11,907 bases of DNA, taken from Lachnospiraceae bacterium UBA5902 (lineage in GTDB: Bacteria; Bacillota; Clostridia; Lachnospirales; Lachnospiraceae). Where the stretch lies: positions 1-11,907 of the forward strand of contig DJEI01000099.1 of NCBI GenBank assembly GCA_002431865.1, given 5' to 3'. The notes below the pieces were generated by a model. That model was not told the origin of the DNA and did no database searches. It saw nothing but the letters and a program-made list of their open reading frames with translations. The position numbers and the translations under genes were made by a program. Numbering within the stretch: the first letter of the stretch is position 1; the number at the start of each line of letters is the position of its first letter. Below, piece after piece: positions 5,792 through 11,907 of the stretch.

Positions 5792-6964
5792 ATGAAGATT
5801 ATTTTTTGCAGACATCATAGCATATGCGAACCGGGCATCCTCAAAAGTCTGATCCGGCTTGGTCATGAGGTCGTCGAATTTATGCACGACCGGGAGCCGC
5901 AGGATTACGACAAGGATTACCTGCTGCGATTGGCGTCCTTGCTTCAGCAAACACCTGATGCTGCGGCAGTGCTTTCTGTCTGCTTTTCACCAATCATCGC
6001 ACGCGCAAGCAAACCTTTTGACATCCCATATATTTCCTATACCGTGGATAGCCCTTGCTCTACCCTTTACTCAAAGACGATGGAATATCCACACAACCGT
6101 CTGTTCCTGTTCGACAAGCTGCAGCTTGCCAAATTCGAGCACCGCAATCCTGGAAATTGTTTCCACACACTGCTTGCATGTGATATCGAGCATTTTGACA
6201 ACGTTTCAGTCTCTGACACGGATATGAAAAAGTATGGCACAGACGTTTCCTTTGTTGGCTCCCTGTACTCAGAGAAGAACAGTTATGATGACATTGCCGA
6301 TAAACTTCCTGCTTATATGCGCGGGTATGTGGAGGGACTTTGCTCCGCCCAGCAAAATGTCTACGGCTATAATTTTATTGAGGATTCACTTACAGACCAA
6401 TGGGTGTCTGATTTTGTTTCCGCCGTCGGCTTCGATCCACTCCCGGATGATTACGAGACAGATTTAAAGGGAATTATCGCAGATACCTATCTCAACTGCC
6501 GATGCACAGAGTTGGAACGGAAGCATACTCTGGATGCAGTGAGCAGGCATTTTCATGTTGATCTGTACACGCAAAGCGACGCTTCTATGCTGCCATATGT
6601 CAAAAACCGTGGTATCGCAGATTCTGAGCGCGTCATGCCGAAGATCTTCAAATGCAGTAAGATCAATTTGAACATTACTCTTCGATCGATCAAGTCCGGT
6701 ATTCCACAGCGCGCACTTGATATCATGGGGTGCGGCGGATTTCTCATATCCAATTATCAGCCGGAGCTTGCAGAATATTTCACGCCCGGAGAAGATCTGG
6801 TGCTCTATGACAGTGCCAATGATCTGATTCAGAAGATTGACTATTATTTAACCCACGAAGAGGAACGATTACAGATCGCAAGAAACGGATATGAAAAAGT
6901 CAAGCGGTACCATAGTTATGATACACGCCTGACTGAGATTTTAAATACAGTTATATCTGACTGA
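5792..6964 (+). CDS. CgeB-like glycosyltransferase (paralogue 2)
   Basis: A 390-residue paralogue of the gene at 953, with the same two-half GT-B layout. The N-terminal MKIIFCRHHSICEPGI, PYISYTVDSPCS (79-90) and DVSFVGSLYSEK (151-162) match that protein closely, as do RGYVEGLCSAQQNVYGYN (177-194) and SKINLNIT (289-296). The C-terminal signature GIPQRALDIMGCGGFLISNYQ (303-323) is the GT-B donor-binding region. Unlike paralogue 1, it has RLGHEVVEF (22-30), the usual family form, and it lacks about 10 residues near 255. The start ATG 5792 follows AAGGGAAGGA; the longer frame (from 5714) would overlap the preceding gene by 62 nt and is rejected. Cotranscription with the GT2-TPR gene suggests consecutive steps on the same acceptor. 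The donor sugar is unknown. Confidence 0.87.
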   Translation: MKIIFCRHHSICEPGILKSLIRLGHEVVEFMHDREPQDYDKDYLLRLASLLQQTPDAAAVLSVCFSPIIARASKPFDIPYISYTVDSPCSTLYSKTMEYPHNRLFLFDKLQLAKFEHRNPGNCFHTLLACDIEHFDNVSVSDTDMKKYGTDVSFVGSLYSEKNSYDDIADKLPAYMRGYVEGLCSAQQNVYGYNFIEDSLTDQWVSDFVSAVGFDPLPDDYETDLKGIIADTYLNCRCTELERKHTLDAVSRHFHVDLYTQSDASMLPYVKNRGIADSERVMPKIFKCSKINLNITLRSIKSGIPQRALDIMGCGGFLISNYQPELAEYFTPGEDLVLYDSANDLIQKIDYYLTHEEERLQIARNGYEKVKRYHSYDTRLTEILNTVISD

Positions 6965-6989
6965 CTTTCTCCCGTGTCCGTCAGATATA
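6952..6989. terminator. stem-loop between convergent genes
   Basis: TATATCTGAC (6952-6961) pairs perfectly with GTCAGATATA (6980-6989) over 10 bp around an 18-nt loop. The plus-strand stop TGA (6962-6964) directly follows the 5' arm. No clear U-run follows on either strand, so it may be a weak terminator or an mRNA 3'-end stabiliser. Confidence 0.45.
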
Positions 6990-7007
6990 GTTACAATAAA
7001 TGTTCAA

Positions 7008-8636
7008 TTACTCATCCTGCAAGATCAATTGCTTCACACGCTCGATTCCCTTGCGCAGATCATGCGACAACATAAGATTCCGCATTTCCGCACGGATCTG
7101 TGGGGTCTCCACGACAAACCGGAAGGTCTTTTCCAGTGTCTCATCGCTCACCTGATTTCCCATACCAAGATTCAGGAAACCATTGTGCATCTGTGCGAAG
7201 GTGTGCTTCGTCTCGCGCTCATTCTGTGCCAGAACAATCGCCGGAACTCCCATCGCCGCAAGCTCATACACGGTTCTTCCCTGTGAGGTGATTGCCAGAT
7301 CCGCATCGGACAGCGCATCACTCACACGCTTGATATCCGTTGCCACCTTGATCTTGCAGTTTTCATCATCTGCAAGCTTATGTACGCAGTTATCATAGCC
7401 GGCACCAAGTACAAACCGGAAGCTGATCTGTGGGAAATCCGCATGCATTTTTTTCGCCAGATTGTAAGCACGATATGTAAAATCAGACGGATCACTGCCA
7501 CCGAATAACACAACGACCTTCTTTACCTGCTCATGATACTCCGCACATGGTGCAATCAGGAATTCGTCCTTCAGGCAGACATATTTTTCACCCCAATAGT
7601 AATTTTCACCTTTGCTGTCGTCCTCATACAATGCGTTGATTGTTACATCTGCCACATCCGCACCGGAGCCAATATCCTCCAATGTCACCACGCGCTTTAC
7701 AAGCTGTTTTAGCTGCAAGATATATTCCCGCTCGGTATTCAGACAGTCATGGACAATCACATCCGGATGCCACTGCTTTGCAAGTGCATAAAATTCCTCA
7801 TCATTGCCAACCGACCGGACATGCATATGGGAATCCAGTAATTTCTGATAGCCCTCTTTTCGGTCTTCCCATGTCACAAATAAGATCTCGTGTCCCGTCA
7901 GACTGTATGCAAGCGTCAGACAGCGGTAAATATGTCCCATGCCCAGTTCCCGATATCCATCGACACGGAATAAGATGCGTTTCTTCGACAGCTCCTGCTC
8001 ACATACGATCCAGTCTGCATAGCTGTCAATATCAATTGCCTCTTTCTCCGGCATCTCGTAGACAGACGCCTTTGCTCCGATCCGGTTATTCTCTGACATA
8101 CATTCCCGTCTTGTAATCAGAAATGCGCCTGCTTCCAGGTAATTTGGAGGAAGCTGCTGACGGTTCAGACGTTTCTCATAATTAGGAACACATTTGCCAT
8201 CCTTCGTCGTCCACGAAAGGTGCGGTTTATTCACTGCACTGATATAAGTATCAAAATCACTTTGTAAAAATGATTTCAACGCTCCATCCAATGTCTCCAC
8301 CGTCAGGAGTGGTGAGGTCGCCTGCAATGTTACGACCACATCGTACTTCTTTCCGGTCTCCTGTTCCATCCGAAGCACTGCATCATAAATAACCGGATCC
8401 AATGTGACTGCATCCTGTGCCAGTGCACTGTCGCGATTCATCGCTTTTACGCCATACATCGCTGCAATGCTTAAGATTTCCTCATCATCGGAAGATACCA
8501 CTACATCATCAATACAGGAACACGCACGTGCATTTTGAATGGAATAATAGATCAAAGGTTTCCCGTGCATCAGCCGCACATTTTTCCTCGGTATTCCCTT
8601 GGAGCCGCCACGCGCGGGGATTACTGCCAGTACCAT
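7008..8636 (-). CDS. bifunctional CMP-nonulosonate synthetase / PseG-like nucleotide-sugar hydrolase
   Basis: A 542-residue two-domain protein. Residues 1-215 are a CMP-sugar cytidylyltransferase (NeuA/PseF/LegF/SpsF family): the nucleotide loop IPARGGSKGIPRKN (6-19), QATSPL (105-110) and EAIDIDSYADW (199-209). It would join CTP and a nonulosonic acid into the CMP-activated donor. Residues 219-542 resemble PseG/SpsG, a GT-B-fold hydrolase that removes UDP from an amino-deoxy sugar before NeuB-type condensation: RVDGYRELGMGHIYRCLTLA (224-243), VVLFGGSDPSDFT (375-387) and SQGRTVYELAAMGVPAIVLAQ (451-471). So one polypeptide holds the step before and the step after the synthase encoded divergently at 8813. 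In B. subtilis the equivalents are separate genes, spsF and spsG. The ATG at 8636 has a strong AAGGAGGT 5 nt upstream. Pseudaminic-type and other nonulosonates cannot be distinguished from sequence alone. Confidence 0.88.
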   Translation of the reverse strand: MVLAVIPARGGSKGIPRKNVRLMHGKPLIYYSIQNARACSCIDDVVVSSDDEEILSIAAMYGVKAMNRDSALAQDAVTLDPVIYDAVLRMEQETGKKYDVVVTLQATSPLLTVETLDGALKSFLQSDFDTYISAVNKPHLSWTTKDGKCVPNYEKRLNRQQLPPNYLEAGAFLITRRECMSENNRIGAKASVYEMPEKEAIDIDSYADWIVCEQELSKKRILFRVDGYRELGMGHIYRCLTLAYSLTGHEILFVTWEDRKEGYQKLLDSHMHVRSVGNDEEFYALAKQWHPDVIVHDCLNTEREYILQLKQLVKRVVTLEDIGSGADVADVTINALYEDDSKGENYYWGEKYVCLKDEFLIAPCAEYHEQVKKVVVLFGGSDPSDFTYRAYNLAKKMHADFPQISFRFVLGAGYDNCVHKLADDENCKIKVATDIKRVSDALSDADLAITSQGRTVYELAAMGVPAIVLAQNERETKHTFAQMHNGFLNLGMGNQVSDETLEKTFRFVVETPQIRAEMRNLMLSHDLRKGIERVKQLILQDE

Positions 8637-8671
8637 TTTTACCTCCTTCTACCCACAGATGTTTGAATAAA

Positions 8672-8700
8672 TATATACAAGTTTTGCACACATCTCCCAA
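8672..8700 (-). promoter_or_regulatory. promoter of the CMP-synthetase/PseG fusion gene
   Basis: On the minus strand TTGGGA (8695-8700), a 17-bp spacer ending in TTG, and TATATA (8672-8677). The predicted start near 8665 leaves a leader of about 29 nt carrying AAGGAGGT. Confidence 0.6.
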
Positions 8701-8724
8701 TCACCCGGATCGCTCGACTTTCGA

Positions 8725-8753
8725 TTGCGTAAATATCTATACCTTGCTATAAT
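8725..8753 (+). promoter_or_regulatory. extended -10 promoter of the nonulosonate synthase gene
   Basis: TTGCGT (8725-8730), a 17-bp spacer and the consensus TATAAT (8748-8753) preceded by TGC, an extended -10. The -35 boxes of this and the leftward promoter lie only 24 bp apart, so one bound regulator could affect both. Confidence 0.68.
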
Positions 8754-8812
8754 TTTAGCAGATAAACCCGAAGAGTACAACCGCATGGTGCAATGCACAG
8801 AAAGGATTCTAT

Positions 8813-9913
8813 ATGAGTACAATTTTTGATCGCGCGCTGGCAGGCAGATTCGTCCTGATCGCCGAAATCGGTGTAAATTATTATGATATTGCAGCCAAGT
8901 TTAACATTCCATTGATGGATGCCGCAAAATTGATGATTAAAGAGGCAAAAGATGCCGGTATCCACGCCGTAAAATTCCAGAGCTATAAGGCTGGCACATT
9001 AGCTGCAAAAGCCTCCCCATCTTATTGGGATACCACAGAAGAACCAACTACTTCCCAGTACGAGCTTTTCCAGAAATTTGATCATTTTGGCGAAGCCGAA
9101 TACCACGAATTAAAGGATTTCTGTGATATGCTTGGAATCGAGTTCTTGTCAACTGCCTTTGACCTTGCTTCCGCAGACTATCTGGATTCCATGATGGATG
9201 TCTACAAGATTTCGTCGTCCGACCTGAACAATCTGCCATTTGTCGAATACCAGGCACGAAAAGGAAAACCCATGCTGATCTCTGTCGGTGCTTCCAACGA
9301 GGACGAGATTACCCGTACCCTGTCTATGGTTCGAAGTGTCAACGACCAGCCAATCGCGCTGCTTCACTGCGTACTGGAATATCCGACACCTTACGAGCAT
9401 GCAAACCTGAACAAGATCACCTCTTTGAAAAAAAAATATGCCGAAGATCCAATTTACGCTGACAAAAATGGTTCTCCAATCCTCATTGGCTATTCAGATC
9501 ATACGAAGCCGGATGCCTGCGCTGATGTAATCAAAACCGCATACAACCTTGGAGCTGTCATCGTTGAAAAGCATTTTACATTGGATAAAACGCTGAAGGG
9601 CAACGACCATTATCACGCGATGGATCCGGATGATGCAAGAAAGATCCTGAAAGGAATCGAATTCATCGACACGCTGCGCGGCAGCTATGATCTGAAATGT
9701 CTGGACTCCGAGGCATCCGCCCGCTCCAACGCCAGACGTTCGATCGTCACCACCTGCGACATCAAAAAAGGCGCAATCCTCACTCCGGAGATGCTTACTT
9801 ACAAGCGTCCCGGCACAGGAATTCCACCTGAAAAAATGAATGAAATCATCGGAAAAACATTAGCTGTCAATGTCGAGGCAGATACGATTCTGCAGGAGAA
9901 TATGATTGTATAA
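8813..9913 (+). CDS. NeuB-family nonulosonic acid (sialic-acid-like) synthase
   Basis: A 366-residue NeuB/PseI/LegI/SpsE-type synthase that condenses phosphoenolpyruvate with a six-carbon amino sugar to give a nine-carbon acid (cytosolic, metal-dependent). Seen: LIAEIGVNY (15-23), AVKFQSYKAGTL (52-63), STAFD (113-117), ISSSDLNNLPF (133-143), LHCVLEYPTP (184-193), and the metal-ligand histidines His230 in GYSDHT and His254 in VEKHFTLD. A C-terminal antifreeze-like (SAF) domain covers about 305-366 (ARRSIVTTCDIKKGAILTPEML, KRPGTGI). Length is normal for the family. Unlike many members it has an inserted stretch AEDPIYADKNGSP (210-222) and KGNDHYHAMDPDD (262-274) where family members usually read a GPDH-like motif, so the exact product is left open. 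The ATG at 8813 has AGAAAGGA upstream. It is divergent from the CMP-synthetase fusion gene, its functional partner. Confidence 0.9.
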   Translation: MSTIFDRALAGRFVLIAEIGVNYYDIAAKFNIPLMDAAKLMIKEAKDAGIHAVKFQSYKAGTLAAKASPSYWDTTEEPTTSQYELFQKFDHFGEAEYHELKDFCDMLGIEFLSTAFDLASADYLDSMMDVYKISSSDLNNLPFVEYQARKGKPMLISVGASNEDEITRTLSMVRSVNDQPIALLHCVLEYPTPYEHANLNKITSLKKKYAEDPIYADKNGSPILIGYSDHTKPDACADVIKTAYNLGAVIVEKHFTLDKTLKGNDHYHAMDPDDARKILKGIEFIDTLRGSYDLKCLDSEASARSNARRSIVTTCDIKKGAILTPEMLTYKRPGTGIPPEKMNEIIGKTLAVNVEADTILQENMIV

Positions 9914-9944
9914 AATAACTGCAACTATCGAATAATCGTACATT

Positions 9945-10883
9945 TTAATTTTCTATTTTTTTTGCAAAATACGCCCCAATCTGTGCAATCAACGTGAGTG
10001 CCTGCGCCTTTAGTTCCTGCGGAAATGCCGTGAGAACAGGCGCGGTCTCAAAGCTGAGCACCTGATCAAAGCCGATCTTACGCAATCCCCGGATAAACCC
10101 TTCCCAATCTGTGGAAGTCACATTCTCACGCGATCTCGTGAAAGTGAAAGGAATCTGATGCAGATCCGCCACTCCATCATTGTCATGGATATGCAGAACC
10201 TTCAGCCTGGAACCAAGCGTTGTCAGGAAATCCTCAAAATCAAGCCCGACCAGATTTGCATGTCCGGTATCAAAACAGAATCCTAACACCTCTGCCTGAT
10301 ATCGCTCGTTCATCCGGTCAATCCGCACAGCCGCCTTTCTGGCATCACAGCAAGGTCCTTCCAGCAGATGCCCGCCGATTCCGCCATACAGATTCTCGAT
10401 GCAGATCGTGATCCCCATCTCCTTTGCCAGAGGCGCAATCGTATCCAAAAAACGTTCGGTATAACCCCATTCTGCCTCCTCAGAGCCAAGAAACCGTGCC
10501 AGTTTAAACCCATGCACGACAATATTTTTACATTCTAAGAAATTGCAGATCTGCATGCTCTTAACTGCCACTTCATTCCAAAGAAAATCATTGATTTCTT
10601 TCGGTCCATCCGGAATATAAATCGGATATGGCATATGCATCTGATTGATCCGGATTCCTGCCTTCTTTGCGCCTTTCTTATGTGCCAGGAAATGCTGTTC
10701 TAATTCCGAAATCGACCGGCTGAAAAATGCATTGACCTTTCCGGCATATAAATCTGTGTTAGTAAGATAACTATTCAAGCTAAAATCAGCACAGGAAAAT
10801 CCAGTATCCTTCAACATCTGAAATCCTTTTTCCGGGCACTGATCCTCCACTACATTTTTGCTTTGTACACCAATCCCAAGCAT
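9945..10883 (-). CDS. TIM-barrel sugar phosphate isomerase/epimerase family protein (active-site residues intact)
   Basis: A 312-residue protein of the xylose-isomerase-like TIM-barrel (AP_endonuc_2) family. Known members isomerise or epimerise sugars or inositol derivatives with a divalent metal. The barrel's metal-site residues are present: Glu163 in CIENLYGG, Asp205 and His208 in FDTGHAN, His231/His233 in LHIHDNDG and Glu279 in SFETAP. Additional conserved histidines are His83 in QMHMPYP and His124 in VVHGFK. The ATG at 10883 overlaps the preceding stop by one base (TAATG) and has GAAGGGAGA just upstream, so it is translationally coupled to the upstream paralogue. Substrate unknown. Its place next to nonulosonate and deoxyhexose genes suggests supply or modification of a glycan precursor, which is an inference. 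It converges on the synthase gene with a 31-bp gap. Confidence 0.83.
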   Translation of the reverse strand: MLGIGVQSKNVVEDQCPEKGFQMLKDTGFSCADFSLNSYLTNTDLYAGKVNAFFSRSISELEQHFLAHKKGAKKAGIRINQMHMPYPIYIPDGPKEINDFLWNEVAVKSMQICNFLECKNIVVHGFKLARFLGSEEAEWGYTERFLDTIAPLAKEMGITICIENLYGGIGGHLLEGPCCDARKAAVRIDRMNERYQAEVLGFCFDTGHANLVGLDFEDFLTTLGSRLKVLHIHDNDGVADLHQIPFTFTRSRENVTSTDWEGFIRGLRKIGFDQVLSFETAPVLTAFPQELKAQALTLIAQIGAYFAKKIEN

Positions 10884-11907
10884 TATTTTCTCCCTTCGTC
10901 CTTCAATCGTTCAAAATGGAACTGCGGTAAATACTCATCGTTGAAATAAACAATTGGATTCCGAAGTCCCATATCCCGAAGCTGCTGCTCAATCTCCCGG
11001 TAATAAATGTTGCAGATAAAGACTGCGGTATCGTTGTCCAGCTTCTTCAAATCCTCCGGATTATGAATCTCCAATCCATCCAGTTTGGTTCCCCACAAAT
11101 GTGGGTTATTATCACAGGTGTATAGCGGCGGATACTTCTCACCATAACATTTCAGATAATTCCGGCACATATTTCCTGCTCCAAACAGCACACGGCTTTC
11201 GTATCCGGCAAGCGTTGCTTCAATCTCGATCTGCCACTTCAGATAATCGGCAATCTGCTTCGCATACTGCAACAACGCAGGACGAAGTAACGGCGATACG
11301 GCAGCTGCCGTATCCTCCAGATTCAGAACCAGAATCCCATCAAATGTAATCCTTCTTAACCCACGGATCAACCCAAGCCAGTCTGTCCGCGAAGACTTCT
11401 TATTCGCCGCGGTAAATGGAAGCAGCGCCTGCGCTTCATTTCCATTTCCATCTTGTAAGATCACCGCTTTCACCCGATTTCCAAGCGGCGTAATGTATTC
11501 ATTCAGATTCTGTCCGCATACATTGCAGACTCCCATATCCACGCAGAAACCAAAGCGTTCTTCTCCTGTTTCCGCATTTAATGCGTCTACCCATGCAGCC
11601 GCTTCCGACGCATCCGAGCATACGCCCCGTATGAAATGTCCACCAACATTCCGACACATGTTTTTCAGTAAGATTTTCACATTCCGCGCTCTGGCTTCAT
11701 CGACCAATGACAGATAATATTCGCGGTTGACTGTCCATAGCGCATCTTTTTCCACGTCCTCTACGATTGGTTCGACAATCCGATACTCACACGCCGCATC
11801 GCCCCACACATCCGTCTCATCCTCAGAAAGTCCACAGATTACACCCTGAGTCTCAAATCCAGCTTGTCTGATATCCGTCTGTCCCTGTCGCGGATGCCGC
11901 TTGTCAA
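10883..11907 (-). CDS. degenerate TIM-barrel isomerase-like protein with C-terminal Rossmann-like domain (5' end beyond window)
   Basis: A partial gene: the frame is open to the window edge, giving 340 visible residues, so a GTG at 11809 is not the true start. The first part (to about 11235) is a divergent paralogue of the next gene, alignable through VGGHFIRGVCSDASEA, FGFCVDMGVCN, and RTDWLGLIRGLRRITFDGILVLNLE. Several metal ligands seen in the paralogue are missing: Glu163 corresponds to Lys in LLKNMC, His208 to Val or Cys in DMGVCN, and the two His of HIHD to Ile and Gln in VILQDGNG; Asp and the last Glu remain. This suggests a non-catalytic or altered barrel. The C-terminal 100 residues form a Rossmann-like domain: RVLFGAGNMCRNYL, YTCDNNPHLWG, GLEIHNPEDL and TAVFICN. 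Similar domains are appended to sugar-modifying enzymes. It is coupled by a one-base overlap to the intact paralogue, so the two may form a complex. Confidence 0.75.
   Translation of the reverse strand, partial: DKRHPRQGQTDIRQAGFETQGVICGLSEDETDVWGDAACEYRIVEPIVEDVEKDALWTVNREYYLSLVDEARARNVKILLKNMCRNVGGHFIRGVCSDASEAAAWVDALNAETGEERFGFCVDMGVCNVCGQNLNEYITPLGNRVKAVILQDGNGNEAQALLPFTAANKKSSRTDWLGLIRGLRRITFDGILVLNLEDTAAAVSPLLRPALLQYAKQIADYLKWQIEIEATLAGYESRVLFGAGNMCRNYLKCYGEKYPPLYTCDNNPHLWGTKLDGLEIHNPEDLKKLDNDTAVFICNIYYREIEQQLRDMGLRNPIVYFNDEYLPQFHFERLKDEGRK

Noticed and set aside
7640..8116. A 158-codon plus-strand open frame.
   Set aside because: It is antisense to the conserved CMP-synthetase/PseG gene, and its Pro/Ser/His-rich product matches no family.
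9914..9944. Possible terminator between the synthase and isomerase genes.
   Set aside because: There is a T-rich run on the plus strand, but only a 3-bp CGA/TCG stem precedes it, too weak to call.
11807..11809. GTG at 11809 as the start of the rightmost gene.
   Set aside because: The frame stays open with barrel-like sequence (DIRQAGFETQGVICGLSEDE) to the window edge, so the gene begins outside.

Overview
The window looks like a surface-glycan (glycosylation) island of a Gram-positive anaerobe, probably a Clostridia/Lachnospiraceae member. That placement is an inference. It rests on strong AGGAGG-type ribosome sites, sigma-A-like TTGaca/TATAAT promoters, moderate G+C, ATG-dominated starts and the protein families present. 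No rRNA, tRNA, CRISPR array, insertion sequence or phage gene is visible.

Layout, left to right: (1) the 5' part of an rfbD-like dTDP-4-dehydrorhamnose reductase gene on the minus strand, cut by the window edge. (2) A 428-bp divergent intergenic region holding the rfbD promoter, an A/T-rich dyad, a candidate free-standing small RNA of about 120 nt with its own promoter and terminator (and a possible 12-codon ORF), and the promoter of the next gene. (3) A CgeB-like glycosyltransferase on plus. (4) A three-gene minus operon: a helical protein of unknown function, a small GT2-like glycosyltransferase, and a hexapeptide acetyltransferase fused to a second domain. (5) A plus operon: a GT2-TPR glycosyltransferase and a second CgeB-like paralogue. 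(6) A minus gene fusing a CMP-sugar synthetase to a PseG-like hydrolase domain. (7) Divergent from it, a NeuB-family nonulosonate synthase. (8) Two overlapping minus genes for related TIM-barrel sugar-isomerase-like proteins. The upstream one has lost most metal ligands and carries an extra Rossmann-like domain.

Together the genes could make a sialic-acid-like nonulosonic acid (NeuB condensation, PseG-like hydrolysis, CMP activation) and a deoxyhexose (RfbD), then assemble and decorate a glycan with four glycosyltransferases and an acetyltransferase. The acceptor is not shown by the sequence. Flagellin or S-layer glycosylation and a spore-crust glycan (Bacillus subtilis sps/cge resemblance) both fit. 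The visible promoters look like vegetative sigma-A sites, which mildly favours the former.

Transcription units strictly alternate strand, with three divergent promoter regions (about 0.5-0.95, 4.5-4.7 and 8.6-8.8 kb) and three tight convergent junctions. Promoter boxes also correct several start codons: two long open frames begin upstream of or inside promoter elements, so their real genes are shorter.
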